From positions 158,722 to 222,721 of the forward strand of contig CAYPCN010000001.1 of NCBI GenBank assembly GCA_964409235.1: a DNA stretch of 64,000 bases, given 5' to 3'. Source of the DNA: CAINFV01 sp964409235 (GTDB lineage: Bacteria; Chlamydiota; Chlamydiia; Chlamydiales; FEN-1388). Position 1 is the stretch's first letter, and each line of letters opens with the position of its first letter. The notes under the pieces were generated by a model that made no database searches, was not told where the DNA came from, and saw only the letters and a list, made by a program, of their open reading frames with translations. This document shows positions 34,358-44,200 of the stretch, one piece after another. A program made the position numbers and the translations under genes.

Positions 34358-36718
34358 TTACCGTGCGTTAATATTCGAAGCAATGGTCTGTAGCAGTTGG
34401 TTTAACGCGTTTAACATACTTGTCGCTGATTGATAAAATTGCTGGTACACGAACATGACCTGTTGAAGTTGCTGGCGTTGAGTGTCGTTCAGCGCTTGAG
34501 CGGCGGTGATAGCGTTATTCAAGTGCGTTTGATATTTCGCTTCGTTCTGATTTTGGAAGTTTTGGACCCACGTTTCGATCTTTCCAGCTCCTTGGAAGTC
34601 GAGGAGCACGCGTTGTAACTCTGTGACAACCGACGAACCAACTTGCGGATCCACATATTGCTGTGCTTTTTCGATCAGCGTTTGCAGGTTCTCGATGATC
34701 TGGGCTATCCCACCCGTACCATTGAACTGCCCAGATATGACGTCGATGAATGCCTGAGGCGCGGTGCCAGCAGTCGTGACAGTTCTATAGTCGGCGTTAC
34801 GTACGACAAGCCCGTATTCACTTTGTACGGCAGAATCTGTGGGATCCTTCCCGTCCGCCTGGATCTCAAGAATGCGGATATAGTCGGCTTGGTCCTGTGC
34901 TGTGAGCCCATAGGTCGACGCGACTGCGGCTGGAATAGTGGGATCTGTCTTGCTCAGCAGCCCTGCGCTCTGAAGGTTTAAGAGAACTTCTACGGAATTT
35001 GCTCCTAACAACGGAGTCATGGTGTCGGGTTTGCTGACAAGGCCGTATTGCTGGAGAGCAGAGATGAGATTTGCGTAATTATCGGCCGTAACTGCTAGGT
35101 TGACACCTGCGGCTTCCATTTGTTGGAAGACGGCGGAGATGTGCTTGATTTCGGCAAGCCCTGGATATCGAGAAGGGTAGTCATCATAATACGTTGCTAA
35201 TTGGCTCATTATGTCACGGTTCAAACACATGGCAAGCATGGCTTTTGTGCGCGTGTCAGAGCTCGGAAGGCCTGCCATAGCACCAATGGCCTCATGCATA
35301 CCGCAATAGAATGCATAGTACTGGTCACCTATAAGCTCTAGAGATGCTTTCTGTTCAACTGGATCGCCATCCGTGCGACAGAGTCCAAACAGCTTGAGGG
35401 CCCATAAGGCATTCCCCTCATAGGGTTGAGTCGCTGTAAACCACTTATACAGTGGGTCGTTCACAGGAGGGTCAGTAGGTAGCGTGGGGATGTCTGTACC
35501 GGCATCAAGATACGTCTGCATTGCGGTATAAAAATCGGTCAGCCCATACTTGAACATATAGAAATTTAACTCGAGAGGCGAATCGTTCGCGTGCCCCGAC
35601 ACTAGGAGTTTTGCAAAGTTCGCGTATAGGTGCTGGTCGTATAGTGTCAGGCGATACTTGGAAATGATTTCATCTGGAATTGTCGCAGCGCTTGGGTCGA
35701 GGATTGGAGGGCCCTGTGAAGAGTCTGTCAAGGCGCGAAAGAGCTCGAACCTCTGTTCATCCGTGGTGATAAATCCATATTGCGCTTTTACCAAAATGTC
35801 ATTTGGGTCCAACCCTTGGTTTTGGATTTGCAAGAGAGTAATGTATTTGAAAAGTTGCTCGTCAGTAAACTTCGGCGTTGTTCCTAAGACTTGGTCACCG
35901 AACGTCTGCTTTTCAAAGACGGCGTAGTTTGGGGAGGTGGAGTTCAAGTGCTGCAAGTTCATGAGGAAGTGCTCTGGGTCTTTCTGGTTCATCAGGTCTT
36001 GGAGTGCGTTGAGGTAGGAGAGGATCTGCTGGTTTAAATTTACGGCCGTCTGGAGCTCGTTCATCTGACCATACAGAATTTCGTTGCCGCTCGCGACGTA
36101 GTCGACCATGAGCAGCTGTTGGATCGATTGGGATTGCGTGGAGTAGTCGCCGGCAATAACGGCATTCGCTGCGGCCGCCATGGCCGTAGAGAGCACAGAC
36201 CGAAGGTTGTAGATCGGCGTTGGGGATAGGTCATCATTGCGAATGGTGGTAAGAAGATCTTCCCATCCCGCAGGAGGCTGTGTCGCGCCAAGGGGATTCA
36301 GGCCAGCTGCGCCCATCGTGCGGATCAGGGTGTCGAGCCCCTGAGCCATATACCGACTCATCGTCGAAAGCGTGGTGAATGGGCATGCTAATGGATTTTC
36401 CTGTTGCGCGCCGTGTTCATCGACGTATTTATATCGCGACCAGATGTTCAAAGCGACAAGCGCCTCTCGCACCTTCTCAAACACTTCCTCGGCCGTCAGC
36501 GCTTCGCCAACACCACCCTCCGGCGTCCAAGAACGCCCATCCAAAAGCGCATATTGGATGATCGACATTTGTTGTAGGTAGTACGCTTGGGCTTCTCGGG
36601 TGATTTCAAAATCAAAAACCCTCTGTTCCGTTACTGGAGGGGAACTAGGGTCTAGTTGTGTAAGGAAGGTCACCATGGTCTGGTTTGACGCCTGTACACC
36701 AGAAGTAGATGCACTCAT
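34358..36718 (-). CDS. giant protein P786, putative T3S substrate, first gene of the super-operon
   Basis: 786 aa, almost entirely helical, no known family recognised. Starts MSASTSGVQASNQTMVTFLT, a Ser/Thr/Gln-rich N-terminus of the kind T3S substrates often have. Two copies of a module are visible: YITLLQIQNQGLDPNDILVK with AQYGFITTDEQR, and YIRILEIQADGKDPTDSAVQ with SEYGLVVRNADYR. The C-terminal about 70 residues form a helical tail (LNDTQRQQLQQVMFVYQQFY, SMLNALNQLLQTIASNI) comparable in length and character to those of P630, P879 and P703. GAGGAG lies nine bases before ATG 36718. A strong promoter lies about 150 bases upstream. Followed by P630 after 35 bases. Confidence 0.85.
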   Translation of the reverse strand: MSASTSGVQASNQTMVTFLTQLDPSSPPVTEQRVFDFEITREAQAYYLQQMSIIQYALLDGRSWTPEGGVGEALTAEEVFEKVREALVALNIWSRYKYVDEHGAQQENPLACPFTTLSTMSRYMAQGLDTLIRTMGAAGLNPLGATQPPAGWEDLLTTIRNDDLSPTPIYNLRSVLSTAMAAAANAVIAGDYSTQSQSIQQLLMVDYVASGNEILYGQMNELQTAVNLNQQILSYLNALQDLMNQKDPEHFLMNLQHLNSTSPNYAVFEKQTFGDQVLGTTPKFTDEQLFKYITLLQIQNQGLDPNDILVKAQYGFITTDEQRFELFRALTDSSQGPPILDPSAATIPDEIISKYRLTLYDQHLYANFAKLLVSGHANDSPLELNFYMFKYGLTDFYTAMQTYLDAGTDIPTLPTDPPVNDPLYKWFTATQPYEGNALWALKLFGLCRTDGDPVEQKASLELIGDQYYAFYCGMHEAIGAMAGLPSSDTRTKAMLAMCLNRDIMSQLATYYDDYPSRYPGLAEIKHISAVFQQMEAAGVNLAVTADNYANLISALQQYGLVSKPDTMTPLLGANSVEVLLNLQSAGLLSKTDPTIPAAVASTYGLTAQDQADYIRILEIQADGKDPTDSAVQSEYGLVVRNADYRTVTTAGTAPQAFIDVISGQFNGTGGIAQIIENLQTLIEKAQQYVDPQVGSSVVTELQRVLLDFQGAGKIETWVQNFQNQNEAKYQTHLNNAITAAQALNDTQRQQLQQVMFVYQQFYQSATSMLNALNQLLQTIASNINAR

Positions 36719-36869
36719 AGTCGATCTCCTCTAGGTAAGAAGCGCTCGCTTCCTTCGGGATTGCTCCCAGGGAGTGGCACTCAGCTATTTGCGCATGCTC
36801 AGGCCCATCGATCGAACCGACTGCAAGGTCCCAGAAACATGCTCGCTCTTTCCTTGCCCTCTACTTGGT

Positions 36870-36898
36870 ATTATAGTATATTAAAAGTTTTATAACAA
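36870..36898 (-). promoter_or_regulatory. promoter of the T3S super-operon
   Basis: On the minus strand TTGTTA (36898-36893) and a perfect TATAAT (36875-36870) are separated by exactly 17 bases of AT-rich sequence. The leader to the P786 start is about 150 bases. It is the best sigma-66/sigma-70-like promoter seen in the window. It stands at the head of about 31 kb of minus-strand genes, with internal promoters likely as well. Confidence 0.75.
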
Positions 36899-36909
36899 AC
36901 GGCTGGATC

Positions 36910-36947
36910 AAAAAAAGGCTTGGCGTTTTGGCCGTTTCAATTTGGCC
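36910..36947 (-). terminator. possible terminator of the tig-clpP-clpX operon
   Basis: Read on the minus strand, a GGCC...GGCC stem (36947-36930) is followed after about 13 bases by a run of seven T (36916-36910). The spacing between stem and T-run is longer than in classical terminators. It lies between clpX and the T3S promoter, where a terminator is expected. Confidence 0.35.
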
Positions 36948-37018
36948 CGGTTTTTTCGTCAAGGCCAATCGCACAAGTTATAATGAACGTGTTGACAGCA
37001 AATCGGATGTATGCCGCC

Positions 37019-38245
37019 CTATGCCGATTTGTCGCGGACGACCTTTGGCTGGTTTCCATCGAGGATGACGTCTTTGTCGATCACGATTTCTCGGATTGAA
37101 GGATCGGTGGGAACGTCAAACATGAGGTTCTGCATCGTTGCCTCTAGGATCATCCGCAGAGCGCGGGCACCTGTACCAGCGTCGTGGGCACGTTGGGCGA
37201 TTGCCTGCAGGGCGTCTTCGGTGAAGTCAAGATGTACATTTTCAAGCGCAAAGAGGGCTTGAAACTGCTTCACTACCGCGTTCTTCGGCTGGACGAGAAT
37301 GGTGACCAAATCATCAACCGTCAGCTCATTGCAATTGGCGATGCAGTTAAAGCGACCAACGAACTCAGGGATCATGCCAAACTGAATGAAATCTTCTGGC
37401 TCGACCTTGGCAAGTAGCTTGTCATGCTCGTGAATGGCAGCAGTCCCAGAGACGTTAAACCCGATGGTCGATCGGCCGAGACGCCGCGCGATCATCTTGT
37501 CAAGCCCAACAAAGGCGCCTCCAGCAATGAAGAGGATATGGTCAGTGTTGATCTTGATATATTCTTGGTTCGGGTGTTTCCTGCCCCCTTTAGGAGGAAT
37601 GTTCGCTATCGTCCCTTCGACGATTTTAAGGAGCGCCTGTTGAACGCCTTCCCCGGAGACATCTCGGGTAATCGATACATTTGAAGTGGTGCGATGGATC
37701 TTATCGATCTCGTCAATGTAGATGATGCCGCGTTCAGCACGTTCAACATCGAAGTCGGCATTTTGCAGCAGGCGAAGGATGATGTTCTCAACGTCCTCGC
37801 CAACATATCCAGCCTCAGTCAGCGTCGTCGCATCGGAGATGGCAAAGGGGACGTCGAGCAGTCGAGCCAGGGTTTTGGCGATCAAGGTCTTCCCAGAGCC
37901 AGTGGGGCCAAAGAGAAGGACGTTGGACTTGTTGAATTCAACGTCTTTCGCCTTTGCCGCTTCTGAAATTCTCTTGTAGTGATTGTAGACCGCAACAGAG
38001 ATCGTCTTCTTTGCGGCCTCTTGGCCGATAATGTACTCGTCGAGTTTTTCTTTTATCTCTTTGGGCTTGAGGATTTTTAGCTCGTGCTTCTGACCACTCG
38101 GCGCTTTCGGACGTTTTTCAAGAATGCCGCTGCAGAGATCAACGCATCGTTCGCAAATGTACGCGTTAGGGCCGGCAATGAGTTTCTCTACGGCCTCTTC
38201 AGGGCGTCCGCAGAACGAACAGCTTGCTGTTTCTTTTGTAAACAC
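37019..38245 (-). CDS. clpX: ATP-dependent Clp protease, unfoldase subunit ClpX
   Basis: 408 aa. N-terminal zinc finger with Cys9, Cys12, Cys31 and Cys34 (CSFCGRPEE, YICERCVDLC). AAA+ domain with Walker A LLFGPTGSGKTLIAKTLA, Walker B GIIYIDEIDKI and the pore/substrate region GYVGEDVENI. Recognises tagged proteins and feeds them to ClpP. Third gene of a tig-clpP-clpX operon, 16 bases after clpP. Full length for the family. Confidence 0.98.
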   Translation of the reverse strand: MFTKETASCSFCGRPEEAVEKLIAGPNAYICERCVDLCSGILEKRPKAPSGQKHELKILKPKEIKEKLDEYIIGQEAAKKTISVAVYNHYKRISEAAKAKDVEFNKSNVLLFGPTGSGKTLIAKTLARLLDVPFAISDATTLTEAGYVGEDVENIILRLLQNADFDVERAERGIIYIDEIDKIHRTTSNVSITRDVSGEGVQQALLKIVEGTIANIPPKGGRKHPNQEYIKINTDHILFIAGGAFVGLDKMIARRLGRSTIGFNVSGTAAIHEHDKLLAKVEPEDFIQFGMIPEFVGRFNCIANCNELTVDDLVTILVQPKNAVVKQFQALFALENVHLDFTEDALQAIAQRAHDAGTGARALRMILEATMQNLMFDVPTDPSIREIVIDKDVILDGNQPKVVRDKSA

Positions 38246-38261
38246 AGTCGTAACGTATTGG

Positions 38262-38885
38262 TTATGAAGGCGAGCCTTCTTTTTTCTTAGGGAGTAATAC
38301 AGAATCTGTCAGGCCATAGGCAACAGACTCTTCAGCGCTCATGAAAAAATCGCGCTCAGTATCCTCGAGAATTTTCTCGAGAGGTTGCTTGCAGCTGTCG
38401 GCCAAAATTTGCGCGAGGCGCCGTTTCATATAAATAATTTCTTTTGCCTGACGTTCGACATCCGCTGAGGTGCCGCCGATGCCGCCCCATGGCTGGTGGA
38501 TCATCATGCGGCTGTTGGGCAGGGCAAATCGCTTGCCAGGAGTTCCAGCTGCAAGGAGGAGAGAGCCCATTGAAGCTGCCTGTCCAATGCAGTAGGTGTT
38601 AACGGCGCAGCCAAGAGAGGCCATAGTGTCGTAGATGGCAAGGCCTGCCGTCACTCCGCCACCAGGGCTGTTGATGTAGAGATGAATGTCTTTCTTTGGG
38701 TCTTCCATTTTTAAGAACAGAAGCTGAGCAACGACCACATTGGCCACGTGATCGTTGATCTCGGTGCCGAGGAAGATGATTCGGTCCTTGAGCAGCCGAG
38801 AGTAGATGTCCATCACTCGTTCGCCGCGAGCCGTATCTTCGATGACGTACGGCGTAAGAGAGGAAGAAAGAAGATGTTTATGCAT
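38262..38885 (-). CDS. clpP: ATP-dependent Clp protease proteolytic subunit ClpP
   Basis: 207 aa from ATG 38885; a GTG at 38891 would add two residues. The catalytic triad is visible: Ser in GQAASMGSLLLAAG, His in MMIHQPWGG, Asp in DTERDFF. The INSPGGGVTAGLAIYD loop is typical. Forms the tetradecameric chamber used by ClpX. Chlamydiae usually carry a second ClpP elsewhere; it is not in this window. Lies between tig and clpX. Confidence 0.97.
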   Translation of the reverse strand: MHKHLLSSSLTPYVIEDTARGERVMDIYSRLLKDRIIFLGTEINDHVANVVVAQLLFLKMEDPKKDIHLYINSPGGGVTAGLAIYDTMASLGCAVNTYCIGQAASMGSLLLAAGTPGKRFALPNSRMMIHQPWGGIGGTSADVERQAKEIIYMKRRLAQILADSCKQPLEKILEDTERDFFMSAEESVAYGLTDSVLLPKKKEGSPS

Positions 38886-38970
38886 AGTCACAGCCCACAG
38901 TCAAATGAGTACTAGCCTTTTAGCATACCAGATCCAAATTTTTGGTGACAGGGCGATGGAAGTTACTGGC

Positions 38971-40338
38971 TCAGTGGCTCTCGTGCTGGCACGAACACCC
39001 TTCTTCATGGCACAGGCAGGGATCAATGTCGGGCGTCTGCAGTTGTTCACGGCGCGGCGGTGTCACGCCAAGCCGCTGTTCGATACAGTAATCCTCACAC
39101 TGGCGGACGATGATGTTCGCAAACAGACGATCGAAAACCTCTTCCTCGCGTAATTTCGGGTACAGCACAGACTGCGAGGCATGGATTTTCGTCGCTTGGT
39201 AGTTCAGCTCGTCCATCAGCTCGGCATTGGTGTAGGAAGGTTTGACCTTCGGAAACAATGGCTGCAGGAGGAGGAAACAGGTGAAGTAGCGCTTGACCTC
39301 GTCCAGAAACTTCTTCCGCATCGCCTCTTTGTCGACTGAGCCCTTCGCTTCTTCCGATAGGGAGTCCCAATACGGTCGAAAGCGAGCTTCTGTCTCGCCC
39401 TCGACAAGCGATTGCGGGAGGTCAAAAGCGTATAGGCGGATGAGCTCGTTTCTGACCTGCCGGCGCATTTTCTCCTGCGCCACGCGTTTTGCCTCATATT
39501 CCAATGATACGCGAATATTCCGCTTAAGATCGGCAATCGTTTCTGCCCCCATCTTCTTTGCGAAGTCGTCATTCTCTTCCGGTACAAGACATTCGAATAT
39601 TTGGAGGATCTTCACAGTAGCCGACGACGGGGACTTCTCTGGTGATGGTGCCGGCAGCGAGCATTCCTTTGTCTCTTCTACGTTCATCCCTATGATGAGA
39701 GAGTAGAGCCATTCTGGGATGAGACCGTGGTGGACGAAAAACTCGCCAACTTGAGGGGCATCGGCATTTGCCGCCGAGATCGCGACTTTGACGGCATTGC
39801 CATCGGCAACAGGCTGACCTTCAATAGGCCGCTTCTCGCACCCTAAAAAGCGCAGACGCGTATACAATTCCTCGACGTCCTGCTCTGAGGGGAGTTTGAC
39901 CGGTATTTCTTCAATGTTCAGACTGCTAATATCAACTGTTGGAATGTGGGGGGCGGCTTCGTATTCGAAGTGGATCTCTGCGCCGGTGTCTCGAGAACAA
40001 GAGCGAAGCGAAGACTTGCGGATGCTGTTCTTCGTAAATGGTTGACGCCCTACGAGGTCAACCGCTTCAGTAAAGGCTGTCATGGTCACAATGGTCTGCG
40101 TCCGACTCATGACCTGAGGCTCAAAGTGTTTGTGGAGCAGCTCTTCAGGGACATGTCCCTTGCGAAAGCCGGGAAGAGAGATGTCTTTTCGGACTTCTTT
40201 TACGGCCTTTTGGTAGGCGGCTTGGACAGCTTCTGGTTTGACTGTAACCTCCATCTCTATGACGCACCCTGGCCGGTAGGCGCTCTGTACCGAGATAGTG
40301 TCGCTTGAGAAATGCCGGTCTGAACGTTCTTCACTCAT
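38971..40338 (-). CDS. tig: trigger factor (ribosome-associated chaperone)
   Basis: 455 aa. N-terminal ribosome-binding domain with the signature LPGFRKGHVPEELL (about residues 54-67). A divergent PPIase domain follows (about 165-250), then a long helical C-terminal domain. The end is His/Cys-rich (CLCHEEGCSCQHES), a possible metal-binding tail not found in standard trigger factors. First gene of the tig-clpP-clpX operon, downstream of two tRNA-Gly genes on the same strand. Confidence 0.93.
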   Translation of the reverse strand: MSEERSDRHFSSDTISVQSAYRPGCVIEMEVTVKPEAVQAAYQKAVKEVRKDISLPGFRKGHVPEELLHKHFEPQVMSRTQTIVTMTAFTEAVDLVGRQPFTKNSIRKSSLRSCSRDTGAEIHFEYEAAPHIPTVDISSLNIEEIPVKLPSEQDVEELYTRLRFLGCEKRPIEGQPVADGNAVKVAISAANADAPQVGEFFVHHGLIPEWLYSLIIGMNVEETKECSLPAPSPEKSPSSATVKILQIFECLVPEENDDFAKKMGAETIADLKRNIRVSLEYEAKRVAQEKMRRQVRNELIRLYAFDLPQSLVEGETEARFRPYWDSLSEEAKGSVDKEAMRKKFLDEVKRYFTCFLLLQPLFPKVKPSYTNAELMDELNYQATKIHASQSVLYPKLREEEVFDRLFANIIVRQCEDYCIEQRLGVTPPRREQLQTPDIDPCLCHEEGCSCQHESH

Positions 40339-40385
40339 TGAAAAATCTCACGGAAATAGTTGCACAGGAAGAACCAATTCGATCA

Positions 40386-40457
40386 AGCGGGCGATGGGGA
40401 TTGAACCCACGACACTCACGTTGGCAACGTGATGCTCTACCACTGAGCTACGCCCGC
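40386..40457 (-). tRNA. tRNA-Gly (GCC)
   Basis: Full cloverleaf on the minus strand: acceptor GCGGGCG/CGCCCGC, D-arm TAGCTCAGTGGTAGAGC, anticodon loop TTGCCAA with anticodon GCC, T-arm GTGGGTTCAATCCCCAT. CCA is not encoded. Two bases from the second tRNA-Gly. Confidence 0.95.
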
Positions 40458-40459
40458 AA

Positions 40460-40532
<73 letters not shown>

Positions 40533-40779
40533 GTACGAATACCCATCAAGGGACACTGCGTAATGCAAAAAGCGTACAAGGAGAGCGCAAATTTCTGCAA
40601 CGGTATACACGCGATGTCTCGTACCAAAGTTTTATCTCTCTCGACAAAGGAACAATGTCGTTCCTGCCAAGAAAAAACGGGTCATGATCGATCGAAAACG
40701 AGACTGCAGTTCAGAATCTTGCTTGGTGTACCTTCTCCTCTGAAACCCTGGGTTGACCATCCACCTCGAAACAGATTCT

Positions 40780-40813
40780 ACTCTATCTTCCTCAAGGCAC
40801 ATCGCAAATGGCT
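40780..40813 (+). repeat. solo right half of dispersed inverted-repeat element
   Basis: CTCTATCTTCCTCAAGGCAC followed by ATCGCAAATGGCT. It matches the right ends of the copy at 40932-41034 (CTCTATCCTTCAAAAGGCAT, ATCGCAACGGCT) and the half copy at 50525. No left end was found upstream. Confidence 0.6.
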
Positions 40814-40931
40814 CAAAAAGGATGCTCCCAAAAAAAATCATGATTCTGCTTGCAGAAAATCAAAAAGTTTTGCGAATAACGCTGCAGTGATCAAAGCAAT
40901 CACGAGCCTCGTGCGCTCTTGGATCCTCAAG

Positions 40932-41034
40932 AGCCATTCGCGATGTGGATTTTTAGAGGGGAAGTGGAAGGTTTTGGGTAGATTCGGCCAAAAAGATCCC
41001 AACTCTATCCTTCAAAAGGCATATCGCAACGGCT
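40932..41034 (+). repeat. dispersed inverted-repeat (MITE-like) element, copy with target-site duplication
   Basis: 103 bp. Left end AGCCATTCGCGATGTGGATT, right end AAAAGGCATATCGCAACGGC plus T; the ends are imperfect inverted repeats. Immediately outside lie identical 7-base direct repeats CCTCAAG (40925-40931 and 41035-41041), as expected from a transposition event. It encodes no protein. Confidence 0.75.
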
Positions 41035-41230
41035 CCTCAAGATTTCCTGCGCTCTAGGCGGTCCTTGGGAGCGATAAGCACATGGTGCGTGTTCACGCCA
41101 TCTCAGAAGTGGGAGGGCAAAGAGGGGGCAGTTTCTGAAGGATTGACAAGAAGGAGATTGTCCACCTCGGTCAACTGGCTTTCAGAGCCGAGAGCTGCGA
41201 ACGCGTACAAACGATGAGTGGAGAAGAGAA

Positions 41231-44200
41231 ATGGAAGCTGTGTCAGAGTCCGTCCTGAACTTTCGCAAGATGCGCCACGATTTTTGTCCGGCTGTCTTGA
41301 AGGAAGGGAAAGCGCTGTTCGAAAAAGGGTCATGCATAGGGGCAAAAATCGCCTCGTTCTCTGCTCAGCAGTTTGTCATTGAAGCAGAGGTGACGGGCCA
41401 TTTTCAAGATACTCATTCATGCTCTATTGAAGTAGATCGTGTAGAGTCTGTGGTGATGTACTCGACCTGCGACTGCACGCAAGGCGTGGATTGCCTCCAC
41501 CTTGCCTGCCTGCTATTTTTCCTCGAAGCGCACTTCCATTCCATGCTCCTCACATACCTTGGAAACATACGCGAGAACTCCTCTGCAGACCCAGCAATCG
41601 TCGAAGTAGAGAGAAAGGTGCACGCAAGAGCTCGCAAAGAACAAGAACGGCAGCTGATAGCAGATTACTCAAAGGCAGGGGAGTGGATGGGGCGGACGTC
41701 GCTGTTCCACGAAGCACATGCGAAAATAGAGACCGGCGAACTCTTGATTGCCATCGGTCCTTGGAATGGGTTGAACAACCGCCTGACAGAAATCCAGCTT
41801 GCTGTCAAGCTGACCGGCCGCCCTAAGCCTGTGTGTATCCAGCAGCCAAAGGCGTTCCTCCTCGCCCTCCAGCAGCTTGAGCCCCTGATCTTGGGAAGCC
41901 AACGCGTCGTACTCGATGACTCCTCATTCGGAGAGGGATGCGTGCCGCTCATCGATTTTTTCAGGCGCGAGTTTGAATACCATGACAAGGCGGATAAGAC
42001 CACCAAAGCTGGATTTTTGTCCCAGACAGCGGTGTTCTCTCTTCTCAGTCGGGCAGCAACGCTCCTGAAAAACCCTCAACAGGCGCGCATCTGCCTGTTC
42101 ATGGGGTCGTTCGACCGCCCTCTACAAGTCTCTTCGACATATGTGCGTCCTCATTTTTCAGTGGAAATGCTGCATGAGACCGAGCGGAGGCTCGTCATCA
42201 AACCAAGTTTTATGCTGCCAAAAGGAATGCTGCCGCTTGCCGACGTCAAACTCATTGTGGCCTCGCCACCAGGAGTGCTGTCAGAAGATATCTACTATCC
42301 TCTTGACCCTCAGTTTTCCCTTCGACAGGCCATAGACCTTGCAGAAGTGGATCACTATGTCATCCCAGAAGCCCTGTTCCCAACCTTTGTTGCATATGCG
42401 CTCCCTCATCTGCAAAAAATAGGAGAGGTCCACTTGCCTGAAGCGTTCGAACAGATTCGTCAGGCGTTGTACCTCGTCGATCCTACGGCCGTATGTGAAG
42501 CCGACCTCCACGATGGGGAGCTGAGCGTTCAGCTTGCGTTCCGATACGGAGATGTCGAGCTTCCCGAGGTGCGCAAAGAACACTCGCTCGAAGAGATCAG
42601 CGCCCTCTCGCAAGGCACGTGTGAAGTGCCAAGAAACCTCATGAAGGAGTTGCTCTTAAGCCAGGAACTGCTATGGGGGCTTGCCCCCGATGACAAAGAG
42701 GGCCGCTATACGACGAAATCGGAAAAGAGAATCATCGACTTTGTCAGCGAGACGTTGCCATCGTTGAAAGAGCGAGTCGAGTGGAAGCTCAGCGATGGGA
42801 TGCAGCGATGCTTCTGCTTCGACGAATCCAAGCTCTGCCTGACTTTTTCCGAGGGAAATCGGCATGGCATCGTGCGATGTCGGCTGCAAGCATCAGGGCC
42901 TCTGGCAGGCCTTGACGTGGCCAAGGTGCTCGACGCTGCTCGATTTCGGCGTTCCTATATTGAATTAGGGACCTCAGAAAAAGGAGTGTTCAGCAAGAAG
43001 CTTCTCATCCTCCCGCAGGACGAGATCGAAGCGCTCAGCCTATTGATCGAAGATTTTGCCATTCCTTCTTTGAAGAATCATGAGGAGTGGACCCTGCCGC
43101 TGTGGAGCATCGTCGGCATCGCAGAGGGCGCGACGATCGCCAAACAGGTCACAATAGCATGCAACAAAAAGATCCAAGAGCTGCAGGCAACGCTTTTCGA
43201 TCCAAAAGAGACAGCCCAAACGCCCATTGCGGCCCGTTTCAAAAGCGTGTTACACCCCTATCAGCGCGATGGCGTTCGGTGGCTGCGCCGGCTGCGGGAA
43301 TTCGGGTTAGGAGGGATCCTTGCCGATGACATGGGGCTTGGAAAGACGGTTCAGGCGATCTGTGCGCTTTCTGAGATCCATTGCTCAGGCAACAAAGTGC
43401 CACCTTCGCTCATCGTCTGCCCCACGTCACTGGTCGACAATTGGAAAGAAGAGATCAATCGCTTTGAACCCAACTTAAAAGTCGTGACCTTTGTGGGTGC
43501 ACCCGGAGAGCGACGAAAGCTCCTAAGCCAGAAGAGCGGTGTCGACGTCTATGTCACGTCGTATGGATTAATCCAGCGAGATCTCGAGCTCTTCGAGCCT
43601 CTTCCATTTTCCTACGTCATCCTTGATGAGGCGCAGGCGATTAAAAACCGAGAGACGCGCAATGCCCGCTCTGTCAAACGTCTTAACGCTGACTACCGAC
43701 TTGTGCTTACTGGAACTCCTATTGAAAACTCTCTTGAAGATTTGTGGAGCTTGTTCGACTTCCTCATGCCGGGGTTCCTGTGGTCTCATGATCGATTTTT
43801 GCAAACGTGTGTGCGCGCTTCAGGGAAGGAGACCGCCTTTGAGATGCTCAAAAATCGAGTGGCGCCATTTGTACTGCGGCGCATGAAGCAGGACGTCCTC
43901 GACGACCTGCCGTCGATCTCGCATATTATCTACCACTGCTATCTCCATGATGAGCAGCAGGAGATGTACCACATGGCGGCGAAACGGGCCAAAGAGGAGT
44001 TGCTCGACCTGGTCGAACGCCAAGGGTTTGAGAAAGCTCACCTCCATGTCTTAGCGACGCTGACCCGCCTTAAGCAAATCTGCTGCCACCCCTCGCTTGT
44101 CCACAAAGAGGAGTCAGCCGTTGTCCGCTCAGCAAAATATGAGATGCTCCAGGATCTGTTGGAAGTCCTCATCGGTAGTGGTCATAAGACGGTTATCTTT

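Larger units (their letters stand above)
40533..41230. other. gene-free 698-bp region with repeat copies
   Basis: No supportable coding region. It contains a right-half copy (40780-40813) and a full copy (40932-41034) of the dispersed inverted-repeat element. The rest shows no recognisable feature. It separates the tRNA-Gly pair from the SNF2 helicase gene. Confidence 0.6.
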
